Of a stretch of 64,000 nucleotides of DNA, positions 28,862-37,840 are shown in pieces. Position 1 is the first letter of the stretch; each line of letters begins with the position of its first letter. The translations under genes and the position numbers were made by a program. Source of the DNA: Weissella soli (lineage in GTDB: Bacteria; Bacillota; Bacilli; Lactobacillales; Lactobacillaceae); the NCBI RefSeq assembly GCF_001761545.1, contig NZ_CP017326.1, forward strand, positions 930,001 to 994,000. The letters run 5' to 3'. Below the pieces are notes generated by a model, which was not told where the DNA came from, searched no databases, and saw nothing but the letters and a program-made list of their open reading frames with translations.

Positions 28862-29110
28862 CTATTTTTTGAGAGCGTCTTTGGTTTGGTTTATTTTTGC
28901 CTGGAGCTGTTTCTTTTTATAGCCAATCAACGCAAATAAAACGGCCACCACCCCCACGGCGATATACTGATTTGGTGAGCCATGCAGCCAATCGGTCGTG
29001 AGTTCAATGATCAATAGAACGAAAATAACCACGTAGGTAGCTGATTGGAGTAGAAATAATGGTGTTGGTCGCTTTAAGTGATCCATAAAAGTGTCAATGA
29101 GTTGATACAT
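28862..29110 (-). CDS. Small two-helix membrane protein (82 aa)
   Basis: Two hydrophobic segments (about 20-38 and 48-66) flanked by charged ends, the last being a Lys-rich cytoplasmic tail LQAKINQTKDALKK. AGCGAGGAA lies upstream of the ATG. I do not recognise the family; nothing nearby explains it. Confidence 0.65.
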   Translation of the reverse strand: MYQLIDTFMDHLKRPTPLFLLQSATYVVIFVLLIIELTTDWLHGSPNQYIAVGVVAVLFALIGYKKKQLQAKINQTKDALKK

Positions 29111-29225
29111 GTGGTTTCCTCGCTTTAATTCATACCTCTATTGTACACTGAAATCGCTTTCAAAAACATTTATAAAGCTGTTAATAATTGATTTTAGTCT
29201 GCAGATAAATACCCTAGTGCCAATT

Positions 29226-29253
29226 AAAAAACCTGTGAAAATCACAGGTTAAA
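29226..29253 (-). terminator. Intrinsic terminator of yebC
   Basis: AACCTGTGA (29230-29238) and TCACAGGTT (29242-29250) with a 3-base loop. On the minus strand TTTTTAATT follows. Confidence 0.9.
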
Positions 29254-29258
29254 AAATA

Positions 29259-29987
29259 TTATTCAGCTGTTGTGAAGACGGCCGAAACATCTTCATTGTC
29301 TTCTAGTTCTTCAACTAAATGTGCGAGCACTTCTTCCTTGTCCGCTGGAACGGCCATCGGATTTTGGGCAACCATGGTTACTTCATCATTTTGCAAATGG
29401 TACCCTTTGGCTTCCAAAGCATCGCGAACTGTTTCAAATGACTTTGGGTCATCAATGAGAATTTCAAATTGATCGTCAAAGGCTTTCACATCATCGGCAC
29501 CCGCTTCCAAAGCATCCATCATCACGTTGTCTTCGTCCAACTCGGGCTCTTCTTCACCACGTGGGATCTCAATATAACCCTTACGATCGAATTGGAACGC
29601 CACTGAACCAGAAGTACCTAATTCACCACCAGAGCGCTTAAACGCTGAACGAATCGCTGAAGCAGTCCGATTGGTGTTATCAGTCAAAACTTCAACCAAT
29701 ACCGCAATTCCAGCTGGTCCATAACCTTCATAAGTTAATTCTTGGTAGGCTGCCCCACCCACACCCGCAGCTTTGTCCAAAGCACGCTGCACGTTCTCCT
29801 TGGGCATGTTAGCAGCCTTGGCTTTATCCATCACCAAACGCAATGCTGCGTTACCATCAGGGTCAACACCACCTGCCTTTGCAACTGTATACAAATCACG
29901 CGAAATCTTTTGGAAGATCTTACCACGTTTAGCATCTTGGGCGTTCTTACGTCCTTGAATGTTCTGCCACTTACTGTGTCCTGACAT
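29259..29987 (-). CDS. yebC: YebC/TACO1 family protein
   Basis: 242 residues with the unmistakable start [23 protein letters not shown]. The [36 protein letters not shown] and [18 protein letters not shown] stretches are all family hallmarks. Long known as a transcriptional regulator; recent work assigns some members a role in relieving ribosome stalling at proline runs. AAAAGGGG precedes the ATG. Last chromosomal protein gene before the tRNA and prophage. Confidence 0.96.
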   Translation of the reverse strand: MSGHSKWQNIQGRKNAQDAKRGKIFQKISRDLYTVAKAGGVDPDGNAALRLVMDKAKAANMPKENVQRALDKAAGVGGAAYQELTYEGYGPAGIAVLVEVLTDNTNRTASAIRSAFKRSGGELGTSGSVAFQFDRKGYIEIPRGEEEPELDEDNVMMDALEAGADDVKAFDDQFEILIDDPKSFETVRDALEAKGYHLQNDEVTMVAQNPMAVPADKEEVLAHLVEELEDNEDVSAVFTTAE

Positions 29988-30158
29988 ATCAGAAACCCCT
30001 TTTCAATCGATTTTTAACGACTTATTTTATCATATTTTAGAAGGGATTGTCATGCGACTCAATCCAGCCCGCCTTGAAAATAACCAGTGCCGTTTGTTAG
30101 GATCTGCTTAATTTCAGTTGCAAAGGATCTCAGAATTCATTATACTATTTAGTATTGT

Positions 30159-30247
30159 GGAGCTATGGCAGAGTGGTAATGCAGCGGACTCGAAATCCGC
30201 CGAACCGGTGTTGAGCCGGCGCACGGGTTCAAATCCCGTTGGCTCCT
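30159..30247 (+). tRNA. tRNA-Ser (CGA)
   Basis: Acceptor arms GGAGCTA (30159-30165) and TGGCTCC (30240-30246). The anticodon stem GCGGA/TCCGC holds loop CTCGAAA with anticodon CGA. It has a long class II variable arm (CCGG/CCGG) and a T arm ACGGG-TTCAAAT-CCCGT. No encoded CCA. The 3' end is the integration site of the prophage. Confidence 0.95.
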
Positions 30248-30248
30248 T
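30239..30248 (+). other. Prophage attachment core at the tRNA-Ser 3' end
   Basis: TTGGCTCCTT, the last bases of the tRNA gene, recurs at 30961-30970 with similar flanking sequence. Phage-derived DNA starts immediately after. The other junction must lie beyond 64,000. Confidence 0.55.
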
Positions 30249-30254
30249 AGAGAA

Positions 30255-30340
30255 TTTCATATTGTTTCATAGACTTTCACAAAAGCCTATAACACGGGCT
30301 TTTTGGGCAACTTAGTTTCATATTGTCTCATAGACTTTCA
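30255..30340 (+). repeat. Pair of 25-base direct repeats next to att, flanking a hairpin
   Basis: Copies at 30255-30279 and 30316-30340 differ at one base (core ATAGACTTTCA in both). Between them AAAAGCC (30281-30287) and GGCTTTT (30298-30304) form a hairpin followed by T that could terminate the tRNA transcript. Confidence 0.8.
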
Positions 30341-30428
30341 AGCGTTTTGCACCCAAAATGCACCCACGAATGCACCCACAGAATTACAAAAATGTCTTGA
30401 TTATTGTTGGCGTTATTATATTCACATT

Positions 30429-30461
30429 AAAAAGGCCGTACCGAAATGGTATGGCCTTTTT
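30429..30461 (-). terminator. Terminator after the degraded phage ORF
   Basis: AAAAAGGCCGTACC (30429-30442) and GGTATGGCCTTTTT (30448-30461), a near-perfect hairpin with T runs on both strands. Confidence 0.88.
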
Positions 30462-30462
30462 G

Positions 30463-30654
30463 CTATTCATCAAATCCTGAAAATTCTACACGCACATTTG
30501 TTTCGCGTTCAATGCGTCTACCCAATTCATGCATGCGATCCTTTTCAATTCTATCATACTCACCAATCTGTTTTGAAGTTGGAGATGGATGTATATCACC
30601 ATATTCAAAGAACACATTGATCATTTTTGAGAATCTTTGATATATAATTCGCAC
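30463..30654 (-). CDS. Hypothetical phage-like protein, probably truncated
   Basis: 63 codons from a GTG, ending in a charged DRMHELGRRIERETNVRVEF region. The same frame stays open upstream to a stop near 30731 without a usable start codon, so the N-terminal part looks lost. A second short ORF (30729-30869) lies just upstream in the other frame; the two may be halves of one decayed gene. The terminator right after the stop supports past expression. Confidence 0.4.
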   Translation of the reverse strand: MRIIYQRFSKMINVFFEYGDIHPSPTSKQIGEYDRIEKDRMHELGRRIERETNVRVEFSGFDE

Positions 30655-30728
30655 CCAGTACAGTGTGTTAGGTTGTTTAGTGAACCGCTTAATAATTTCT
30701 TCAATTAATTCATCATCATAAATCGTAA

Positions 30729-30869
30729 TTAATTAGAGTTTGTTGGCATAAATTTATACCAATGATTACTATTACTGTGATCACGATCTGAATATCTACC
30801 TTTGATCATTTCAAGATACTTATAAAAATCGGAGAATAAATCATTACTAATGTAATTAAACCTTTTCAT
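30729..30869 (-). CDS. Hypothetical short phage-like protein (46 aa), possible gene fragment
   Basis: Starts MKRFNYISNDLFSDFYKYLE and ends at a TAA at 30729. Only a weak ribosome-binding site (AGGG about 13 bases upstream). Directly precedes the truncated ORF 30463-30654, so it may be its original N-terminal part. Function unknown. Confidence 0.35.
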   Translation of the reverse strand: MKRFNYISNDLFSDFYKYLEMIKGRYSDRDHSNSNHWYKFMPTNSN

Positions 30870-30960
30870 TTTGAATCACTACCCTGGATTTTAGTTATCC
30901 GTGCAACCTCAGGGACATCATCTGCCTCTACTTCGCTATCACAATTCATTCATACACTAT

Positions 30961-31046
30961 TTGGCTCCTTTGAAAAATTCCATATTTTTTTATAGAATTT
31001 CAAACATTTTATGTCCAAAATGCACCAACGCATACACAAAAACACA
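30961..31046 (+). repeat. Diverged second copy of the tRNA-Ser att region
   Basis: Begins TTGGCTCCTTTGA, then CATAttttTTTATAGAATTTCAAAC, then ATGTCCAAAATGCACCAACG. It aligns with the segments that follow the tRNA at 30239-30260 and 30316-30375 (CATATTG, CATAGACTTTCA, CACCCAAAATGCACCCACG). Reads as an old attachment site left by an earlier integration. Confidence 0.6.
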
Positions 31047-31224
31047 TCCTATTTACGGCCTTTTATTGTTGTATTTAGATACTATAAAGTTGTGATACAC
31101 TAGGTAAAATTTACTTTGTGTAGCGCAACTTTTTTCTATTTTCTATATACTATCTAAAACAAAAAATGTCCCTAGATTTAACTAGAGGACATTTTAAGAT
31201 AGTACCTATATTTCTATGTCGTAC

Positions 31225-31470
31225 TTATTTTCGTGCACTAATACCCATCACATATGACACGATTAATACGACAATAACAGCTCCAATGATTGATGGGAAA
31301 AGTGCCATGCCTGCTAAGCTAGGGCCCCATGTACCAAGTAACCATTGTCCCAATGCAGAACCAACCAAACCAGCAACGATATTAGCGATCCATCCCATGG
31401 CAGCCCCACGATTGGTAATAGCACCAGCGACAGCACCAATAATAGCTCCAACAATTAATGACCAAATCAT
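31225..31470 (-). CDS. GlsB/YeaQ/YmgE family membrane protein
   Basis: 81 residues with three glycine-rich hydrophobic helices: IVGAIIGAVAGAI, IANIVAGLVGSALGQWL and IIGAVIVVLIVSYVMG. This is the transglycosylase-associated protein family (GlsB), stress-linked membrane proteins of unknown mechanism. GTAGGAGG lies upstream of the ATG. It sits between the second att-like copy and the c-di-GMP genes. Confidence 0.85.
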   Translation of the reverse strand: MIWSLIVGAIIGAVAGAITNRGAAMGWIANIVAGLVGSALGQWLLGTWGPSLAGMALFPSIIGAVIVVLIVSYVMGISARK

Positions 31471-31708
31471 AATTTTGCCTCCTACTCTTTCTTATAAATG
31501 ATACCTTTATAAACAGCAAGATAAGCTTTTGCTAGCTTAATGATAACATAAAATGCATTTGGCAACAAATTACCTCAACATACGAAGTTGAAGGGAATTA
31601 AATCAACAAATATATTAACATTGTTAATCAATAGAGATGCATCTATTACTTAAATATAATTTAAATATGTTTAGTAAAAAATACTTTTTAGAATTATTTC
31701 CTCATTTG

Positions 31709-32443
31709 TTATGGATTAGGCTTGTAATGATGATCGCCCTTACCACTTAAACGGATATTGTTATCTGTTGTAAAGTAAAACCCTTGTTGGAGACAAACAG
31801 ATAAATTTTTAGCAATTTTTAATTTGCGCAACGAGTCTATTCTTTCAACGACAATCTCAATTCTTTTGGAAAAGAACAGTCGCATACAGCTAACATAGAG
31901 GACCAATCCTAAAATGTGAAGAATAGATTTATATCCTAAAAATGTGATTTTAACACGGTCATAATATCTTCGATGATTTTTGTATAATGAAAAAGTATTT
32001 ATGCCTTCAGTATAATCATCGATTGCGATTTTGTAATCACAAAGCTTAATATTTTTTAATATCCCATCCAAAGCGAATAAAAGCTCTGGATTATTCTTTG
32101 GCGTATGTTCTGTTATCTCAATGATCAATTGATCATGATACTGACAAAAATACTTTAGAAATTGAAATGTTGAGTGGAATTGAAATTGGTCAATATCCAG
32201 ATTAACAGAAAATTTAGTACTCGGATACTCTTGTATTTTCTGTTTCAGCTCTGATTTAAACCAACAAATATACTTGTTATATTTACTTTCGTTTTCAAGT
32301 ATTTCATGAAAGGTATCAGCCGGAAATTTTCGCGTTTTAATTGATCTTAACAAGACTTCAAATTCTTCAACTACAAACGTATCTTGATCACTAACTCTGA
32401 CTATTGGTTGGAAAACCAAATAAAAATGTTCTGATTTTATCAT
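31709..32443 (-). CDS. EAL-domain c-di-GMP phosphodiesterase
   Basis: Single EAL domain of 244 residues. It starts HFYLVFQPIV (the usual FxxxYQPIV). The EAL motif is read as EVL (29-31) in EFEVLLR. Further motifs: FSVNLD (metal Asn), IIEITEHTP (Glu), KIAIDDYTEG (Asp-Asp), RVKITFLG (Lys), VVERID (Glu) and CLQQGFYF (Gln). All the metal and catalytic residues I can place are kept, although loop 6 (DDYTEG instead of DDFGTG) and EVL are unusual. It would hydrolyse c-di-GMP to pGpG. 143 bases downstream of the GGDEF gene, same strand. Confidence 0.85.
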   Translation of the reverse strand: MIKSEHFYLVFQPIVRVSDQDTFVVEEFEVLLRSIKTRKFPADTFHEILENESKYNKYICWFKSELKQKIQEYPSTKFSVNLDIDQFQFHSTFQFLKYFCQYHDQLIIEITEHTPKNNPELLFALDGILKNIKLCDYKIAIDDYTEGINTFSLYKNHRRYYDRVKITFLGYKSILHILGLVLYVSCMRLFFSKRIEIVVERIDSLRKLKIAKNLSVCLQQGFYFTTDNNIRLSGKGDHHYKPNP

Positions 32444-32586
32444 TTTTTAGTATGCTTTCTTTTGTAAGGCATTAGCATTTTTAACTGTCATCATCAGTCT
32501 CAGGATTAGATAAGTATGTGAAACCTAGTATAAAAATTCAATAGTTGATCTCCTTACATTAAATAATATAAAACTTTGAGAGAAAC

Positions 32587-33672
32587 TCATTGATGTCTCA
32601 CCTTTGAATTTCTTATATAATCTCCTTTTTGGAGCCTCTTTCGTTCATACATTTTTAGATCAGCGGCATCAATATAATAATCTAAATTGTTGTTGATAGT
32701 ATCTTCGGCAAATGCTTCCCCGATTGACACTGAAACACCTAATTCGTCAAGATAAGTTATACTATTTTGAATGGTTGTCTCAATCACACGTAGACTTCCA
32801 TATGTTATATTTGGAACCAACACTAAAAACTCATCTCCACCCCAACGCGCAATAATCGCTGATGAGGGAAACGTAGACTTCAGCAGATTACTGAAATCCA
32901 CCAACACCTGGTCTCCTGTAACATGTCCGAAAGTGTCATTTGAACTCTTAAAATTATCCAAATCAAAAATCAAAACCCAGATTTTTTGATTGTCTTGTTG
33001 AACCAGTTTGTAGTAATCAAAAACTTTACGACGATTAAATATATTTGTTAAGGGATCTTGATAGATTAATTCAGTGAATTTTTCTTTTTCTTGAACTGAA
33101 CCAGTAATATCTGTTGTTACACAACAGATTGCGTATATTTCGCCTCGGCTATTTTTTACTGGGGAATAGGTAGTGTACAAATATATATCCTGACCGTCAG
33201 TTTTCAGAATATCCTCGGAGGTTTTAAAACCCAATGAAATTGCAGCATTAACATTTTCTTTAAACACTTCCATATGAAGTGGTGTCAGATATTTTGATAC
33301 ATTTTCTCCTACTTTAGGTTGTATTTTATAGTAGTTATCCATGAATTCAATGTTTGATTTATTCATGTATAAGTAATTAAATTCTAAATCGACGATATAA
33401 ACGCTAACGTTTACTAAAATTTCAAAACTATCTTGATATAATGCATTTTGATTTTCATATTTATTAAAAAGCGAAAAAAATCTTTTAACGCCCAAAAACA
33501 GGAATATAATTATGCTCACCGATAGGACATAGCTTATATTAGTCCAGATACCGTGAAAATACTGCATATAAATTAAAATACTAGCAAGCATGATCAAACC
33601 GATACCTTGAACATAGCTATACATTAGCAATTTATTACGATATTTTTTTGTCGTTAAATTTGTTTTTAGCAT
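32587..33672 (-). CDS. Membrane GGDEF diguanylate cyclase with PAS domain
   Basis: 361 residues: two N-terminal membrane helices (about 17-37 and 46-64), a PAS-like sensor domain (about 85-195, VYIVDLEFNYLYMNKSNIEFM), then a GGDEF domain from DPLTNIFNRRK to the end. The active-site loop RWGGDEFLVLVP is intact, as is FDLDNFKSSNDTFGH. The inhibitory I-site RxxD expected five residues before GGDEF reads PSSA, so product inhibition is probably lost. Makes c-di-GMP. With the EAL gene it forms a synthesis/degradation pair on the prophage side of the tRNA. Confidence 0.9.
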   Translation of the reverse strand: MLKTNLTTKKYRNKLLMYSYVQGIGLIMLASILIYMQYFHGIWTNISYVLSVSIIIFLFLGVKRFFSLFNKYENQNALYQDSFEILVNVSVYIVDLEFNYLYMNKSNIEFMDNYYKIQPKVGENVSKYLTPLHMEVFKENVNAAISLGFKTSEDILKTDGQDIYLYTTYSPVKNSRGEIYAICCVTTDITGSVQEKEKFTELIYQDPLTNIFNRRKVFDYYKLVQQDNQKIWVLIFDLDNFKSSNDTFGHVTGDQVLVDFSNLLKSTFPSSAIIARWGGDEFLVLVPNITYGSLRVIETTIQNSITYLDELGVSVSIGEAFAEDTINNNLDYYIDAADLKMYERKRLQKGDYIRNSKVRHQ

Positions 33673-33824
33673 AGTTCAATTCCACCCAAAGCCAATTAAT
33701 TTCTTGAAATAATTGTTTAATATACTGCAAAACAAAAATTAACCACGTTGACCATTTTGGAGGTATGTTAGTCGTATGAGTTAATTCTTAGATAAACCAT
33801 TGCCCCATTAAAATTGTGAAGAAA

Positions 33825-34358
33825 CTATTTTATATAAGCGCCATAATGTCCTTCAAATGAAAAGAGTAAGTCAATTAACCCATGATAGTAAGGGACAAAG
33901 ATCTTACCTTGTATCATCTCTTTTAGTTCACTAAGGCTAACCCACTTAACTGCTCTCACTTCTTCGGCTTGCAACGTCAAACTATCTAAATCAACATCTT
34001 GATAATGAATATAAAAATCATCGAATCCACCCTCAAAATTAATAGTCAAATAAGGACGAGTATCTTCGAAAGATATCAATAAGCCAAGCTCTTCTGATAA
34101 CTCGCGTGATATAGCTTCTTGACTTGATTCACCAACGACAGCGGAGCCAGCAGCGGTGAAATCCCAAAAATTCGGCCAGTCAGCTTTAAAGGACTGTCTT
34201 TGTTGTATTAATAATTCACCGTTTGAGTTCATTATCAGTAACGATGCAACAATATGAAAATCACCTGTATTAATGTTCTCCCCCCTAACTATCGTTTTCC
34301 CGTTATTGTTTCGATTAACGTCGTAAACATCCCAAAATTCAAATTTTTCAACTGACAT
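33825..34358 (-). CDS. Nudix hydrolase
   Basis: 177 residues with a complete Nudix box at 71-93: G71, E77, R85-E86, E89-E90, G92. The N-terminal FWDVYDVNRNN and FWDFTAAGSAVVGES segments resemble isopentenyl-diphosphate isomerase-like Nudix proteins, which hydrolyse nucleoside diphosphate derivatives. Substrate not predictable. Lies between the holin terminator and the c-di-GMP genes, in the typical place for phage cargo; weak ribosome-binding site (AGAGATAG). Confidence 0.85.
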   Translation of the reverse strand: MSVEKFEFWDVYDVNRNNNGKTIVRGENINTGDFHIVASLLIMNSNGELLIQQRQSFKADWPNFWDFTAAGSAVVGESSQEAISRELSEELGLLISFEDTRPYLTINFEGGFDDFYIHYQDVDLDSLTLQAEEVRAVKWVSLSELKEMIQGKIFVPYYHGLIDLLFSFEGHYGAYIK

Positions 34359-34469
34359 TATATTATTTCTATCTCTTGTAAAGATAGAGTTTTTCTCCTT
34401 TCTGCTTCATTACTTTTGATTTATTATATCATTAAAATTGTTCGTAACATTCCCCTGCTTACTTTACAC

Positions 34470-34515
34470 ATAAAAAAGGCTACAAACACTTTCATATAGT
34501 GTTTGTAGCCTTTTG
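34470..34515 (-). terminator. Terminator of the late (structural-lysis) operon
   Basis: AAAAGGCTACAAACACT pairs with AGTGTTTGTAGCCTTTT across a 7-base loop. On the minus strand TTTTTTA follows. It closes the phage late operon after holin. Confidence 0.92.
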
Positions 34516-34520
34516 TGTTG

Positions 34521-34967
34521 CTATTTAGTTTTGTCAATCTTTGAGATTTCACCTTCAATATTTGAAATCTTCTTCGCATATTCCAGTGGTAAAAACTTTT
34601 CTACAATGTGTACTGCCGGCCAAAATTTAGGAAATGCCACCGCAACATTCGTCACGGCACTTCCTGAAATACCGATCCCCACAACCATGAACACCGCCCA
34701 TGAGAACAAGCGAATCGTGCTTAGATCATCTGGACCAGCGCCAGCCAATAACGGGTTCCATCCTACCATATCCAAGAAGTATGGAATGAAGGCCATCGCT
34801 GTGTTAATCATGAACCCCACCATAAGTTTCTTGGACAGCCACGTTTTACTAATCGTCAGACGGGATTTCATCACTAACAACGTGTCAAACAGCACGAGCA
34901 TGATGAGTGCTTGGCTCATGGTTGCGCCGTGTAGGTTCAAATAAATATCCTTGATTGTTTCAATCAT
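34521..34967 (-). CDS. Phage holin
   Basis: 148 residues with about three to four hydrophobic segments (SQALIMLVLFDTLLV, LMVGFMINTAMAFIPYF, LFSWAVFMVVGIGISGS) and a charged C-terminal tail. Size and layout fit the toxin-secretion/phage-lysis holin group. Its ATG overlaps the endolysin stop (ATGA), so it is translationally coupled. Last gene of the late operon. Confidence 0.8.
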   Translation of the reverse strand: MIETIKDIYLNLHGATMSQALIMLVLFDTLLVMKSRLTISKTWLSKKLMVGFMINTAMAFIPYFLDMVGWNPLLAGAGPDDLSTIRLFSWAVFMVVGIGISGSAVTNVAVAFPKFWPAVHIVEKFLPLEYAKKISNIEGEISKIDKTK

Positions 34968-35899
34968 ACACGTTTCAAATCCCCTCCATTAAAGTGCCAC
35001 AAAGTATCGTAGCCCGTTTTAGCATTGACGAAGTGCACGAGATACATATACCCGGCCTGCTTATCAGGACGCGCACCAATGGCTACTACCGTTCCTGTGG
35101 CTTGTTTAACCTTTTCGGTGACCGGATTACCATAGCTAGTCTTGGTCCCCTTAACCTTCACTTTATCACCTTGCTTATAATAAGCACCTGATACACTTTC
35201 AAACACTTGTCCTTCCTCCTTAATTGTTGTGATGGTTTTGACCGCCGTGTTAATGTTCGTAATCGCTGGCTTCACCTGCTTCGCATACTTATGCCAGTCA
35301 CCCAGTAGGACATTTCGGTCGTAGGGTGCACTTGTGTATTGGTGCATGAACACATTTTTTCCCCAATAGCCGCCATATTTCTCAACAGCCCAGTCCGTTT
35401 GTGCTTCTTGCCATGCCCGGGCGTCTCCGTAAGGATAGGCAGCTAGCCACAGTCCGTACGTACCGTCAATGTCAGACCAGTTAAAGCGTCCTGCGCCACC
35501 AGCCCAGGATCCCATCGTGTAAAACACCATGCGTTTACCCGTTTGCGAGTAGACATAGTCCATGAACACCTTTGGTTCGTTACCAGTGAAGGTCTGGCCA
35601 GTGGCTTTTTCGCCGTCAGCTTCATAGTCTAAGGCTAACAGGTAACCATCCTTTGTGGCGTCGGCTCCCACTTGCGCCAAGAAATATTTAGCTTGTGAAA
35701 TGGCATCAACACCCGCCTCCATGAAATGATAGTAACCTACCTTCTTTTTTAATTTTTCAGCATGCGCACTTTGTGCAGCTGCCAACGGGTTCGTGTAATG
35801 AATACCTTGCGTCACTTTAACGATCGCAAATTCATTATCATTAATAATATCTTGATAGCTCGCATTATGTGAGCTGAGATCGGTCCCAAATTTAGCCAT
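34964..35899 (-). CDS. Endolysin, GH25 muramidase with C-terminal SH3-like cell-wall-binding domain
   Basis: Lyses peptidoglycan at the end of infection. GH25 features: FGTDLSSHN near the N-terminus, FAIVKVTQGIHYTNP, and the catalytic LALDYEADG (Asp and Glu two residues apart, about 91-93). The remaining C-terminal 100 residues (GAYYKQGDKVKVKGTKTSYGN onward) look like an SH3-type binding domain. No signal peptide, so export depends on the adjacent holin. I use the ATG at 35899 (AGGAGG six bases upstream) rather than 35905. Confidence 0.92.
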   Translation of the reverse strand: MAKFGTDLSSHNASYQDIINDNEFAIVKVTQGIHYTNPLAAAQSAHAEKLKKKVGYYHFMEAGVDAISQAKYFLAQVGADATKDGYLLALDYEADGEKATGQTFTGNEPKVFMDYVYSQTGKRMVFYTMGSWAGGAGRFNWSDIDGTYGLWLAAYPYGDARAWQEAQTDWAVEKYGGYWGKNVFMHQYTSAPYDRNVLLGDWHKYAKQVKPAITNINTAVKTITTIKEEGQVFESVSGAYYKQGDKVKVKGTKTSYGNPVTEKVKQATGTVVAIGARPDKQAGYMYLVHFVNAKTGYDTLWHFNGGDLKRV

Positions 35900-35929
35900 C
35901 TTCATCCTCCTAATTTTTCTAAAAATTGA

Positions 35930-36739
35930 TTAGTTGATTACAGTATAGGTCGCAAAGACGTTGAGCCAGGATCCCTTCGGGATCTTAACATTGCTACCAG
36001 CGCCATACCTTGCATTGTAAGCTTGCCCATCTGTATTAACGGTTAACATAAAACGGTTCATACCCGTACCTTGTTGGACTGTTCGATAGCTGTAAGGGGG
36101 AATAAACCCTGCTGGCAAGGTAAACATTGGGTCACTACCCACACTCGTACTGACGTCATACTTATTGGTTATCGCGCCGGAGAGGGTCACCACATTACCA
36201 CTCTTATACAACAGCAATGGTTCTCCACCAGGATATTGTTTGTAATTAGCTAGTAACGTGGGCCTGCCAATAATGGGCTGATGCAACAAAGACGACGTCG
36301 TCGTTAAGGAAGCCGTGGTCGCCGTACTTGTAAAGTTAGCGAGGGGCAACTCATAAATCACACCCCCATTATTCAAATCATCTTGGGTAATAGTGCCACT
36401 GACTGCTGATAAATATACTTGATTAACAGTCACTGCGTAATCCACATCCCCCACAGTACCGCTGACATCATTATCCTGTGACAAATCTACTACTAGAGCA
36501 ATGGTACCTGAGGAATTAGCCGGTAATACAAGCACTTCTGGATCGATTATTTCAACCAATCGTCCTTGAATAATCGCTTGTCCTGTACCAACTGTGATAG
36601 TAAGACCATTGACACTTGTCTTAAACCTATCACCTCGATTAATTACGGCGCTAGTGTCCCGAGCCAAAGCACTGTATAGACTGGCATCATTAACAGGGGT
36701 CACAAAATTACGATCTGCTTGATACATTGTAATTGTCAT
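35930..36739 (-). CDS. Phage tail/baseplate protein, possible receptor-binding protein
   Basis: 269 residues starting MTITMYQADRNFVTPVNDASLY, followed by a segment resembling phage baseplate upper/adhesin N-termini (NGLTITVGTGQAIIQGRLVEI). The C-terminal half is Ser/Thr/Gly-rich and beta-type. Its place just before the lysin, after Dit and the large tail proteins, fits a host-recognition role; this is inferred from gene order. Confidence 0.6.
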   Translation of the reverse strand: MTITMYQADRNFVTPVNDASLYSALARDTSAVINRGDRFKTSVNGLTITVGTGQAIIQGRLVEIIDPEVLVLPANSSGTIALVVDLSQDNDVSGTVGDVDYAVTVNQVYLSAVSGTITQDDLNNGGVIYELPLANFTSTATTASLTTTSSLLHQPIIGRPTLLANYKQYPGGEPLLLYKSGNVVTLSGAITNKYDVSTSVGSDPMFTLPAGFIPPYSYRTVQQGTGMNRFMLTVNTDGQAYNARYGAGSNVKIPKGSWLNVFATYTVIN

Positions 36740-36748
36740 AATTTCTCC

Positions 36749-37840
36749 TTAATTTGTAGTACTAAATATATCAGTTTTACCAAAACGCAAATTACCAAAC
36801 GTGAGCGAAATCGTATCACTGTCACTATTCAATGAATACCCTGATAAGACTGATTTATAAAGTTTCTGATTATAATATATGTTCGATTTTAGCCCCAACT
36901 CAACCTTTGAAATGGGCATGAAATTATTATCAATCGGCATTGAAAACTGAATATTATGGCTGTATGTGTTCCCAGACAACTCAGTTTGTGCAATTGAATC
37001 ATTTGAGGGATTATCTGTAGCCGTTTTATCGTACAAATAAACGTGTACTTGCGTAGGTTGTGCGACATTTGAATTTAAAACTTTAACCACTGTACCGTCT
37101 TTTTGTAGCCAATATTTTGCTAAAATGATCGGCTTTTCCATGTTTGTTGACGCTTTATCAACTATCCAAAGTTCATTATTATAACCACGCAATCCTTGAC
37201 TGTCAGTGACCGTCCAGCCAGTGAAATCATATTTATTATTTTTGAAATTCCAGCTATCTGTAATTTGATGAATATCAATTTCCGGATAATAAAAAGGAAC
37301 ATCATTGGATGTTCCTCGCAAGATATCTTTAATTGTCACAACCACATTATGTAACTTGAATCCTCTTACCAAATAATCAATGAAATTACTAGTATTCAAG
37401 CCGTCAGAACTGGTTACTGCAAAGGCCGTATCAGTAGAATGAGTTAGTGAACGTCCTAAAACATTTGTTGTTTCAGTCGAAGTCACATATCCTTGGATTA
37501 AATTAATGATATGGGATTCATAACTTATTCCAGACTTATTACCAACAACAATTTCACCATTTAAGACATTCCAAATATACGTAGCAGTCAATGTATTTAT
37601 ATTTGTATCTTGTGCCATATCCACGGCTGTTAATTGCCCATAATATAAAAGCGCATTTGCGTTTACAATTTTGATGGCAATATAATCACCAAGTTGACTA
37701 CTTCCTTTATCATTAATTGCAAATGTTGAGGTTGTATTACTTAATGCATCCATTTGTAGATCATAGGTTATCAGTGGGTACGTACCCCGAATCGTTAAAT
37801 CTGAGCTTTTAAAAATAGTCGCCTGTAAGTATAAACTCAT
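36749..37840 (-). CDS. Phage tail protein (Tal/baseplate-like)
   Basis: 363 residues, beta-rich, starting [19 protein letters not shown], with a [18 protein letters not shown] segment similar to the N-terminal domain of tail-associated/baseplate hub proteins. It has no obvious lytic domain. Overlaps the preceding giant tail gene by four bases, so the two are translationally coupled. Assignment is from order and general look. Confidence 0.55.
   Translation of the reverse strand: MSLYLQATIFKSSDLTIRGTYPLITYDLQMDALSNTTSTFAINDKGSSQLGDYIAIKIVNANALLYYGQLTAVDMAQDTNINTLTATYIWNVLNGEIVVGNKSGISYESHIINLIQGYVTSTETTNVLGRSLTHSTDTAFAVTSSDGLNTSNFIDYLVRGFKLHNVVVTIKDILRGTSNDVPFYYPEIDIHQITDSWNFKNNKYDFTGWTVTDSQGLRGYNNELWIVDKASTNMEKPIILAKYWLQKDGTVVKVLNSNVAQPTQVHVYLYDKTATDNPSNDSIAQTELSGNTYSHNIQFSMPIDNNFMPISKVELGLKSNIYYNQKLYKSVLSGYSLNSDSDTISLTFGNLRFGKTDIFSTTN

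Noticed and set aside
30255-30340. Insertion sequence ends or CRISPR-like repeat
   Set aside because: Only two copies, no transposase, no regular spacers; better explained as att-associated duplication.
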